Source of the DNA: Neolentinus lepideus HHB14362 ss-1
Lineage: Eukaryota; Basidiomycota; Agaricomycetes; Gloeophyllales; Gloeophyllaceae
Direction: 5' to 3'
Assembly (NCBI GenBank): GCA_001632425.1
Contig: KV425569.1
Coordinates: forward strand, 74,644 to 129,856
DNA length: 55,213 nt
The notes under the pieces were generated by a model that saw only the letters and a program-made list of their open reading frames with translations, was not told the origin of the DNA and searched no databases. The position numbers and the translations under genes were made by a program. How positions within the stretch are numbered: the first letter of the stretch is position 1; each line of letters starts with the position of its first letter. This document shows, piece after piece, positions 46,089 through 55,213 of this stretch.

Positions 46089-49000
46089 TTAGGCGCTGGA
46101 GTAGTTCGACCCGTTCTTGATGATATCAGCAGCTGTGGACAGACTCGTGAGAACACTGGTCAAGATAAGTGAGAAAGATCGGCACCTTTCTCGGCAATGC
46201 TGTAAACCAGTGCTAGAGGGAAGATTAGCCATGTCAGGACACGTCTCAGCTGGATCTGATCTTACCCTGCGTATGGGAAGCAACCTGGAGGGGGGCGACC
46301 GAAAGATCTGCTACACGAATGTTGCTAGTGCCCCATACCTAATTATATAAGGATATCTTCAGTATTAATGATATATGCTATTTAGGCAAGAAATACTGAC
46401 CTTGAGTTGAGGATCAACTACGCCGCCGCTCTCCAGGGGAAGCATGGATAAACTTCCACACGTATCTGAGGAGATTTGAGGTTAATACTGTCCACTGAGG
46501 GGATGTCAGTTGGTGAGATACTCACGCCAGGTCGACTTGAAGCCAAGTTTCACATGTTCTTAGGGAGTGTGAACCTGAAAGAGCTATTCACAGCGAATAA
46601 TTCAATTACGCACCTCGGATCTGATCTCCTTCCAAGATGTCCGGTCCGGGGTTGACTTCTTTCGTTATGATATCTTTGAGAGGTCCCTCCTTTCCGAGAG
46701 AGCGACAGAACTTGAAGATCTCCACCATAATGTCGAGGTCGACACTTTGCTCAAGATAACACGGGTCGATGCGAGGAATATCTCGAGGATCGTTCGACGC
46801 GATGTGCTGGACTGTGGATTAGCCAAGGAGGTATAATGGTTGTGCTGCGGGCACGCACGGTACTCCCACGTGAGAAAGGGTGGCATAAGGCAGGTACTAA
46901 GGAGTAATATCTCTTTCCCGGCTCAGGGACATCTATGCTCCTATTAGAAGGATCATCGAGCTGGATACAGCAAGAAGACTCACTGGGATAGCCACGGAAA
47001 CCCGGAAACCCAATAAACTCGATGTCTGGCAGACGAGGATCCCGCAGATTTGCCAACTGAATTTGGTATTGAGCAAGGGTAGCTGCTGTGTAAAGATGGG
47101 AGTCCTTCTGGAGCCTCTCAGCCTGACGATTTATGATGGCTGCGGCACTATGGGAGAAGGTCTGCAAGGGCAGGAACGTGAGACTCGAGGGCACCATTGT
47201 CAACAGTCCTTGCTTCTGATTGATACTGGGATGTTATGATGGTGAGAATCGCGGCTACAGCAACCAAAATATGAAGGCGTCCCACGTACTATAACTCCCT
47301 TTGTTTGGCTGCGATGTCAGGGTTCCTGAGAAGATCCCAAGTTTGAATATCGTTGTCATCCTTCAGCTCTGCAAGGTACCGTTACAGACGTTGGACCTTC
47401 TAAGCTTATCAACTGTCTCACCGAAGCTAACACCGGCGTGACTAATATGTTCCTGTACATTGTTGCCGACGCCCGGGAGATCGAGTTTGGTTTCGACACC
47501 TGCTTTCTCGAGAATCTTCTTACTGCCTATGCCGCTCAATTCCAAGATTTTTGGAGATTGTAGAGCCCTATAGATCTCCTTTAGTTTCAGTCTTCACGAC
47601 TCCGACGAGACTGACCCAGCGCATAGAACAACGTCGCCATCTGTGTATACCTCATGGACAACTCCGCCATGAGTAAACTCAACTCCCGATGCAGTAACAC
47701 CGGCCTGGGAGACGGAGGTAATAATCTTGTTAACAAAAGCTCCAGTTAGGACTCGTAAATTAGGACGGTCCATATTGGGTTGAAGATAAGCCTAGAATGA
47801 AGATATCAGGACAAGGATGGGGCTGAGATGACCGAACTCACCGTCACGGAATTCGCTCGAGTCTGTGTAGCTATATCAATTGTTGATACCGAGCACCAAG
47901 TTCCGGTTACCTGCATAACGAGCATCAGCGTCTACTTACGGTTGGGCGTTCACGTTCACAAGTACCTCTCCTTGCAACTGTGGCACGATGGAGTGAGCTA
48001 CGTCACTACGAGCTATGAGAGACTTACCGGAGACTGCAGAGCACGGATACCCTTCGACTCAAGAGTCTAGATACAGAATAGTAAGACCTAGGTGAAGAGT
48101 AATGAGAAGGAATAGAGCTCTCACAGCTCTTAGAGCCAGATCGCCTCCGGAAACGACAGCAGGAAAAGATAGAGCAAGATTTCCTGTGCTGTCATTAGCT
48201 TAAGATAACGACACACGAACTGCTGATCTACCGTCAATTCCGAGTGTGTCCTGCTCATATTTCTGACCATATTTACTCAGAGCCTCCGGCCTGCCTGGTA
48301 TGAACCTCCACGCGGTGCTCTCAGTCGACACAGAACGTGGATATAACTCATCGGCATCATACCTTTCGCTTCTTTTGCAATACTTCTCAAAGCTCTCCCA
48401 GTTCCATCCGGGATTGCCGAGGGTTTCATAAGCTTGAATCATCGTTTAAACGAGAAAGGGCCATTCTAGATGGAATTCGTACCGTCAATGTCCTCTCGCG
48501 TAGGTCTGTTATAGGCCAAGAAGTTCATGCAAGAACTCCCGCCTAATCCTTTTCCGCTACAAAGAAGAACGTCAGTAGTACATATGTACTTTCCATGCAA
48601 ACAGACCTATTGATCGTATATTCTATATCACCTGTGTGGGCTTGTGGTGCCTAATCTTCCGGCTCAGTACATTGCAGGCAACAAGCCTATTTGGCTCACA
48701 GTCTTGAACATCCAATCATATTCCGAATTAGCAATTTGCCTGGTAAACGCAGCTGGAGTGACTATAGTGACAATAATTCAGCGCCATGACCGCTATTTCC
48801 AAGTCAGACATACGGATGGCTGGATCATTGAGGTGCGCAGGTCCAGCCTCCAAGACGGCAACGGTAACTTTGGGGTTCTCAGTGAGACGTGCTGCCAGAC
48901 ACAATCCACTAGTCTGCGGAAGGTCAGTCAGCCTTAGACTTGTCAATGTGCTGCACTGCGGAGATGGACCCACACCACCGCCTGACCATCGCGATGTAAG

Positions 49001-49100
49001 AAGATGTATTATTTTACCAGTCTGGATCAAGGCATTACGGACCAATGATCACGAAATTGAATCTCTGTCCCGAAATACGCGCGATATCTGCAAGGACCAT
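46089..49100 (-). CDS. GMC oxidoreductase 2, with micro-exons, probably intracellular
   Basis: This is a second FAD-dependent alcohol oxidoreductase. It starts MVLADIARISGQRFNFVIIG at 49100 and lacks a signal peptide. An 8-base micro-exon (48974-48981) completes the GGGTSGLCLAARL nucleotide-binding motif. Then come VAVLEAGPAHLNDPAI, SEYDWMFKT, GKGLGGSSCMNFLAYNRP, YETLGNPGWNWESFEKYCKR, VTGTWCSVSTIDIATQTRAN, AYLQPNMDRPNLRVLTGAFV, LQSPKILELSGIGSKKILEK and DLPGVGNNVQEH. The catalytic His lies in STWHTCGSLSMLP and the second in PLQVASHTQALVYSIAEKAA; the end is NGSNYSSA at 46089. A 12-base micro-exon near 47985 joins RALQSP to VTGTW. One junction (48560-48720) could not be phased cleanly. The downstream exons are all intact, so the gene is probably functional. 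Confidence 0.85.
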
Positions 49101-49141
49101 GTTGGCGAGACGCGTGTCTTGTCGATAGGTCGGCACAATAG

Positions 49142-49152
49142 TCTATATATCT
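49142..49152 (-). promoter_or_regulatory. TATA box of GMC oxidoreductase 2
   Basis: On the minus strand AGATATATAGA lies 42 bases upstream of the ATG at 49100, a normal TATA distance for a short leader. It supports the chosen start. Confidence 0.5.
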
Positions 49153-50351
49153 TTTGGTACGGTTCGGAACACGTTCGGGCCACACTGGTGGGTCCATGCA
49201 TGCAAGACTTGAATATGGTATTGAACCTATATTGAAAGACCTATGCGATGTCCAGACCTCGGAGCCAAGTATAGGGTGCACTTTCATGATCTGGGTCGGA
49301 GAAAAGCGGAGAATGGTGCTGCGCCACCATGAATGGATCCGAGGTCACACGCCCCGACATACATTGCCATTTTCGGGGATGTCTTACAGCTTCTATTCAA
49401 ACCTCGTAGTCTGCTCACTGATGGAAAACTTCATATCAGAACTGTCATGTGAGTGCGCACAGCCCAAGGCTTGTCTAGATCCGCGGGCTAACGATTTCCA
49501 TGTTCTAATTGCAGTCTGCGCCGTAACTAGGAGCCCCTCGAGCACTTTATAGCTGGGAAAATCGTATGAGAGCTGTCCCTTCAAGTAACGAGTCAGGTTT
49601 CGTTATAATTCATTAAGGCTGCGTGTCTTGAAGAGCTGCGCGGCCCAAGAAGATCGTCGCCGAATCTGTCCATTGTCAGCACATCGCCCGAGAGTGTGGT
49701 TTCACCGATCGTGTCGGTGCGCGGACTTGAAACGTAGTGCTACTCAATTGTTAACTCGTCAGTTTGTCCGTGGGCTCGAGGAGCCACTTTGGGAGTCCTT
49801 GAAGCGCGGCGCCTTTTTCCACCAATCACGAGCACGATACTCACCGAACACAGCGACGAACAGAAGAGCTTTTGTAATCGTGTAGCTATCGTGGTGTGCG
49901 GGTCTGAACAGAGTTGCGATCATACAGGGGTTCACAACGCTTCGGGACAGCCTCATGGTGAGTTGATATCAGCACCTATATTTACTTCGTGAAGAGGCCA
50001 GTCTGTCGGAGTGCCGTAACTCCGTTATCCGAATGGAAGCAGCGACCCAGAGATTCGTCCACATCTTCTCTTCTTGGAATAGAGAAAATCGTCACGATCC
50101 AATGTATCATCTTTTCGCTCTCATCTCTGGGGAAGCATACTTGATACGCTCTCCTGTGATCTTAACATCCAGGTCGCATTGGAATCGAGAGACGTATCAT
50201 CAGTAACGCGTGAGGGCCTTTGGGCGTCCGTTTGCTCGGTAACTGGCATTCTCCGCCAAATCAAACTCTTTTGGTCATTCCCGGTTTGTGAGATCCTTTG
50301 AAAAGGCAAGGATGGATCACCTGAACCCAGGTCTCTTGGCCAGACAACACA
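49153..50351. other. Divergent intergenic region
   Basis: This stretch lies between GMC 2 (minus) and the membrane protein gene (plus). Several short frames are open, but none has recognisable motifs or a splice pattern. Confidence 0.4.
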
Positions 50352-52074
50352 ATGGCTGATAATTGTACAACGGCAGTGATTCCTCCGGATATCAACCTTC
50401 TGTAAGAGTTACGTTCCAGTACAGCTAGGACAACCTTGCTGATGAATTCGGTTGTAGTGTGGGGCCTCAGGTCGGCGCAGCTGTAGGATCGTCCAGACGT
50501 ATGCCTAACAACAGTTCTGTAGCTCTTTGGCTTTTTGTTCAACTGGGGCCTTTTCGGCGTGCTCTCTGTGCAAGTGTGTGAGTAATGATCTGTGCGCTAT
50601 TGAAGATGCGGTCACTGAGATCTACCATGGATTGCTAGATCTATATTACCTGTATTTCCCGGGGGACAATCGTAGACTGAAAGCCTTAGGTAGGCAAAAT
50701 TCAAGCATCTCAGTTTGTTCCTTTGCTAGGTGACTGATATGAACTTGGAACATCAGTGTACGGATTGTACATTTTTGAAACTGCCCAGACGGCTCTCGCC
50801 ACCTCCGATGCCGTCAAGTGGTTAGTCACCGGTTGGGGACGCCCAGAGGCCTTGCAAAAAATATATACTTCGTGGTTGAATGTCCCCGTCATGGGTGGCA
50901 TGATCTCCGCTACTGTCCAACTCTTCTTCTGCTGGAGGATCTGGATTCTATCGAACTCGATATATCTTCCCATTGTGATTGCTTTGGTAAGTGTCTGAGT
51001 TATGCATTACACAGGGGATAATAATCACGTCCATGGTAGGTTGCACTAGTATCAGGCACTGCCGGTGTCGCATCTGGAATCATGGTTAGACACGGCTTTA
51101 AAGTGATTGGACGATGAGCTCACTCAGTCTCCAGCTGCGAAGACTCGATGACATTTCCGAGATATCAACACTAACTCCTCCAACCTCAGTGAGCAACCTA
51201 GTATCGACTTTGGAGAATTTCTCACCCGTTATACCTAGGTCTGGCTCACGTGCAGCGCACTTGCGGACGTATTGATTGCGATCGCCATGACTTACCTGGT
51301 AATTAACTCTTCTTCCACCAAATCGAAATTTCATGCCTATCCTGACTGTAGTTGACAAGAGCGAAAGTCGGCCTCCGGCGGACAGACCGATTAATTAATC
51401 GCTTGGTGAGGTTGACAATCGAGACAGGAATGGTCACCGGTAAGAAATCATTATTCAGGCTTGCTTGCTATAAGATATACTGACTACTAACTATGACGGA
51501 AGCATTGTGGGCAGTGGTGGATGTGATACTCTTCAATGCCTTCAAAGTGGGTTTTTTCCTCTGCCCTTGCTAGACCGTCTTGACCGTGTACATCAAGCAT
51601 AACAATCTGCACATGTGCCCGTAAGATCTGGCTCGCCTGACTGTTGACGACCAACTGATATTCACTATCAACCAGAGCGACGACCCTGGCAAAATTGTGA
51701 GTCTCATTTCTGATCGCGCCGTGGCAGCATATCTCATGTCGTGCACAGGTACAGCAACACTCTTCTCGTCATGTTCAACAATCGTCAATTTGTAGAACGA
51801 AACACGGGTCCCACTAGCCTTGCTAGCACGACTATTCACCGAGATAGATGGGCTGCGAGTCAGTCAAAGGAACCTAGCAACGTAGTTGCTACTTTCATGC
51901 TCGATGGCCCAGAAGAAGAAGAGATTGCATTGGATAACTTGCAGGTGTGTTCAGAGCATCCCCTCGTTGATCATATTATTTATCATCGTGTAGGACTCCG
52001 AGTCTTCTGGGGGTACGAAGCTGGAGAAGCGTCACCCGATATCACCGTCGTTTGACACCACCTCAGCATTCTAA
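50352..52074 (+). CDS. DUF6534-type seven-helix membrane protein
   Basis: This is a many-exon gene whose splicing restores one continuous family-typical protein. The start MADNCTTAVIPPDINLL joins VGPQVGAALFGFLFNWGLFG, then VLSVQVYLYYLYFPGDNRRL. Next come VYGLYIFETAQTALATSDAV, PVMGGMISATVQLFFCWRIW (hydrophobic helices) and LRRTDRLINRLVRLTIETGM. The end has ALWAVVDVILFNAF and KLYSNTLLVMFNNRQFVERN. The RTDRLINRL...TIETG and KLYSNTLL blocks define this large Agaricomycete family of plasma-membrane-like proteins, for which I know no established function. After SNTLLVMFNNR a cytoplasmic tail follows. Splicing a last intron gives a stop at 52072-52074; without it the frame ends at 52055. Confidence 0.85.
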
Positions 52075-53291
52075 GCACTGCCGGTTGTAATTTATTGGGT
52101 GTGGTTTCCAGAGATGTATGCTACGTGATCAGATGATGTTTTATACGAACTTTACGGTACTCCTTGATATTTGATCGCATGTGTAAAGGCCATGATTATG
52201 AGATGTACAGCATAGTCCACTAACAGTTAACTTAAAATGACAGACAAGCGATGTTTGAGTAGATGAAGATGCTATGTCGACACTCCGGAGTCACGATTGG
52301 TCGCTTACTCTATTTGAACTATGGTTTCATCTTGAGCACTCAGTACAGGTCCCGACTCCACCTGGTCGTCAACCTTGTGATTCATTCCGGCTGAGCTCTC
52401 GTATGCCATCTCACGTTGGGCGTCTGTTCGGAGCTAGCTCCCAGACCGACTGGGACGACCTTACTCATCAACTCATCAAGGCCGCGAATCGCCTCGGCGT
52501 CGATAAATCCATTGAGATAACACTGATAGTTTCTGATGAGATGACAGACTGAGCGGGGCTGAACGCTGAACGCTGAGGGCCCGTCGCCCAGTGAACGTTA
52601 TCTTCCAAAAGTGGCAGATTAGGATGACCCTTGATGATGGCTAGACATTTTTGTTTTCGACCGACAACATTGCTATATCGACTCCGAATACTGCGTGTCA
52701 TGACCGGACCTCAGCTCTCATCATCACACAACTGCTGTTCGTACCTGTTTCGCCACATTGAAGCATGCAGGCACTCAGCGCCCTCAGATTGAAGACCTAG
52801 TCGAAAAAAATTCCTGAATATCCGGACGTAGATATGTGCTAGTGGCGACGGCCATCATGATCTGGCAATAAATAAAAAACGAATTCCTACCAGACGGTCT
52901 GCCGTGGGACATTTGGACGAGATGATTGGCTGGGAGCGATCCCCCGGTCAGCACGACGGAATTCCCCGGTCCCGCAGTATTCTTTCTTAGAAAGCGACAA
53001 AAAGCAGAATCTTGGTTTAGAATTGAATCACGTTCCTACGGCGTTGCGCAAATTCAAGTTTGACCAAAATCCATGTCATCTTGTCAAAAAGTACAGCTAT
53101 CGCTGGTGCCTGCGTGCTTGGTCAAATAGAAGAACACTTGGACTCCAAACAGCGTGAGTCGGACCCAAGCTTAAGGTATCCTCTCACGGTGGCAGGTATC
53201 CATCTTCGTACTCACTCAGTTGTCAGTTGGATCCATGAGAGTCTCGGTATCACAGCGAGCAAATGACCTGTCCTTTTGATGGGAGCGCAAA
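52075..53291. other. Gene-poor stretch
   Basis: An ATG at 52274 opens a 92-residue plus-strand frame (MSTLRSHDWSLTLFELWFHL...). I recognise no family and see no promoter, so it is weak. The rest to 53291 has only short frames. Confidence 0.35.
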
Positions 53292-53338
53292 AAAAAGGAC
53301 ACTGTGTCCTGTCACCTGTCCTGTTACATGTCCTTTTT
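53292..53338. repeat. Imperfect palindrome built from GGACA/TGTCC units
   Basis: AAAAAGGACA at the left is matched by TGTCCTTTTT at the right. Between them the sequence is made of GTGTCCTGTCACCTGTCCTG-type units, so the block contains five or more close copies of TGTCC or its complement. It may be the end of a repeat element or a structured DNA segment. Confidence 0.6.
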
Positions 53339-53407
53339 CCTGAGACTCAAGCGACGTGTCATGATTGCGTCATGGTGTGACAGACAAGTCCCGGTCTTGT
53401 CCGGGGA

Positions 53408-53610
53408 CATCAGGAAAATGTCATCCGGGCTTAGCGGTCTTTCCCGGTCTTTTTCGGTCTTAGGACACCTTATTTAAGAGAAATTAAGCCAAGTCCCGGC
53501 GCCTAAAGCGCCGAAAGGTGGCAAAAGATGCCCGAAAGTCCGTTTAAGACACCTTTAAGTCCCCTAAGGAAATTTAAGCCAAGTCCCTTCGGCCTGACAT
53601 TTTCCTGATG
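53408..53610. mobile_element. Small MITE-like element with 16-bp inverted ends
   Basis: CATCAGGAAAATGTCA (53408-53423) is matched by TGACATTTTCCTGATG (53595-53610), a perfect 16-bp inverted pair. Inside are direct repeats of AAGCCAAGTCCC (about 53486 and 53576) and of CGGTCTTT units, plus GGCGCCTAAAGCGCC. No coding capacity is present. I saw no clear target-site duplication. Confidence 0.6.
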
Positions 53611-54237
53611 GAAGTCTGATGACTAAGCGCCCTTGGGTCATAATGATGTTGCCTCTCGGATGATAATCTAAGGTACAAAACCACTGGAAAATGACTTATT
53701 AGAGCAATATGAAGTAATCTAAGTGAGAATATCGAGCACCCAAATAAATTTAGGGATAGATTAACATCTAGTCACAAACGTGATGAAGCACCCAAATGAC
53801 ACCCGTAACAAGCATAATTATCCTTGACACTGGGGAAGTGCCCAGGATAGTAATGCTCAAAAACCTTATTTTGCCGCCCCCTCTGAATTCCCAGGCCTTG
53901 CCCCTTCATGCTCTGCTGGCCGCTGGTGACCGGATTACCGGTGATGACATCAATGAGTGATGTCGACGGCAACCGGCGGCAGCTCAAGCGCTCATCGATG
54001 CATCACCGACGTGTGCTGCCCGCTATCACGCCCGCCACCGCCATTAAGACAGCGGTTGTACCGGTGGTGAGGGACATTATATAGTAGAATGTACTGTATC
54101 TAGCAGTATTAATATATAATACAACTCGTAGCTGTCCCCGATGCGCGCAGCGGCACTTGACGCCGGCCGGTGCTGCCTAATTGGGTAAACGAGCGCCTCC
54201 CGCCTGCCCCGCCGCTGTCGTGGACAATAACGAGCTA
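53611..54237. other. AT-rich repeat-like sequence
   Basis: No gene was seen. Several local inverted fragments occur, for example GGTGACCGGATTACCGGTGA near 53926 and GATGACATCAATGAGTGATGTC near 53942. The mariner-type MITE interrupts this sequence, so it is probably an older repeat. Confidence 0.4.
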
Positions 54238-54783
54238 CAGTCGACTCTCTCATAACCCATACGGGTCCGTGGACGTCCCAAAGTATGGGTTATTGCAGAG
54301 TATGGGTTGCGAGAGAGATCATTAAAATATCATTAAAATACAAATTATATATATACAGGAATTAATACTATTAGAAGGTTCTATAATATCATGGATGAGT
54401 GTTTCGAGCAAAGTAATCGGTAATCCGGCATCGAGAACTGATTCCAGCTCCCTGATTTGCTCATCCACGTGACTTCCTTGTCTGATATGTGGTGACAAGA
54501 AGGGTTGTGAGCAGCATCCGGTCCCTTCCGAGTATCATACCATATAAGTTTCGGCTATAGAACTAATATTTCTGGTCTATTATCGCATCAAGTATAGTAA
54601 ATTCTACCCAAAATGAAATAAATGTATGGGTTATGATTGGCTGAGAAGCCATGGGTTATGGAGTATTACAGAGATATGGGTTGTCACGTAAATTAATTAG
54701 GAACCAACTCGGTGGACGCAAAAATGTATGGGTTAGAACAGAGTATGGGTTGTTAGAGAGATGGGTTATGAGAGAGTCGACTG
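54238..54783. mobile_element. 546-bp MITE, Tc1/mariner (pogo/Fot1-like) type
   Basis: The left end CAGTCGACTCTCTCATAACC (continuing CAT, 54238-54260) is repeated exactly in inverted form at 54761-54783. The 23-bp ends are each flanked by TA (54236-54237 and 54784-54785), the target duplication of the Tc1/mariner group. Subterminal copies of TATGGGTT occur many times in direct orientation near both ends. There is no open frame for a transposase, so mobilisation would need an enzyme from elsewhere. Confidence 0.88.
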
Positions 54784-54785
54784 TA

Positions 54786-55213
54786 CAGCGCCTGCATATG
54801 GCGATAAAAATGCATGGTAAATTATGATATATAGATAATTTGTAGCTATTTGTAGCGCAGTAGCACCGCTATTAATCCGCGCTGTCGTCGTCGCGTGACA
54901 TTGTCCTCATTGTTGTCAAGTTGATGACGGTGGCCACACATATTGTACTATACAGACCGTCATAAATTCAGAAAATTCGACATTAAATTATGATACGAGC
55001 AGCGTGAGCAGACATATCGTATGGAGATAGAGATGCTTCGGGCACGCCTCCGGACACCGGACAATGCAAGTTGTGGCACCGGCAGTCGGGAATCACATCC
55101 AATATCCGGACATGTCGCCCGTCATTTATAATATAGCTCTGAAGCTACAGCCAGAAATGTTTGTAATTTCGAGTGCTGGTGCACATTTGATCCAAATTCA
55201 CGCGACAACAGAA
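54786..55213. other. Right edge, repeat-like AT-rich sequence
   Basis: The sequence continues the AT-rich DNA left of the MITE. No open frame of note and no RNA gene were seen before the window ends. Confidence 0.4.

Noticed and set aside
13950..49100. One large cluster including old yellow enzymes, aldehyde dehydrogenase, A-T-R and GMC genes
   Set aside because: A nuclear peroxiredoxin, an LRR protein, a chromatin-type protein and a kinase separate them, so only the 38-49 kb trio is proposed as a cluster.
46089..49100. GMC oxidoreductase 2 as a pseudogene
   Set aside because: One junction is unresolved, but every other exon is open, in phase, and keeps both catalytic His residues.
1..55213. 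tRNA, rRNA or CRISPR features
   Set aside because: I saw no tRNA-like A/B boxes with cloverleaf pairing, no rRNA signature, and no regularly spaced repeat array; a covariance-model search was not possible.

Overview
The window is nuclear DNA of a filamentous basidiomycete, most likely an Agaricomycete; a polypore-type genome is my guess and is not proven. The genes are cut by many short introns of about 45-65 bases with GT...YAG ends and CTRAY-like branch points. The protein families also point there: a DUF6534-type seven-helix protein, an expanded P-loop GTPase family, GMC oxidoreductases with micro-exons, and NRPS-like reductases. I saw no CRISPR array, rRNA or tRNA. All gene models were assembled by eye from frames and splice sites. 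Those whose exon sum I checked as a whole number of codons are SdhB, the FHA-RING ligase, both old yellow enzymes, the peroxiredoxin, the basic nucleosome-type protein and the kinase.

Left part (1-8.8 kb). A decayed F-box/WD40 gene and unidentified coding fragments (1-3.4 kb) precede two clear conserved genes on the minus strand: mitochondrial SdhB (3429-4462) and an FHA-RING E3 ligase of the Dma1/CHFR type with a C-terminal SUMO-interacting-like motif (5202-6950). A gene-poor stretch follows.

Accessory region (8.8-18 kb). Three copies of a small secreted-peptide gene lie here. Two of them sit tail to tail in the arms of an inverted duplication of about 0.6 kb, and the third is a decayed copy. 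Beside them is a 0.8-kb DNA transposon with 30-bp terminal inverted repeats and remains of a HARBI1-like transposase. Two paralogous old yellow enzymes with identical intron positions follow (13950-15156 and 16460-17690).

Core region (18-38 kb). In order: a G-domain protein (18675-21508), a PrxQ/Dot5-type nuclear peroxiredoxin (22322-23263), a leucine-rich-repeat protein resembling PP1 regulatory subunit 37 with SILK and RVxF-like docking motifs (23848-27556), a Lys/Ala/Pro-rich protein with an HMGN-like RRSAR motif (28266-29086), a class 3 aldehyde dehydrogenase (29866-31793) and a large CAMK-family kinase (33888-37822).

Candidate metabolic cluster (38-52 kb). An adenylation-thiolation-reductase enzyme (38367-42079, minus) is divergent from a GMC oxidoreductase (43366-45664, plus), which is convergent with a second GMC oxidoreductase (46089-49100, minus); a DUF6534 membrane protein follows (50352-52074). 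An A-T-R enzyme reduces a carboxylic acid to an aldehyde or alcohol, and GMC flavoenzymes oxidise alcohols, so the three could form one small-molecule pathway or redox couple. This is the best candidate for an undescribed system here.

Right end (53.2-55.2 kb). This part is repeat-rich: an imperfect palindrome, a 0.2-kb element with 16-bp inverted ends, and a 546-bp TA-flanked mariner/pogo-type MITE inserted in other AT-rich repeat sequence.
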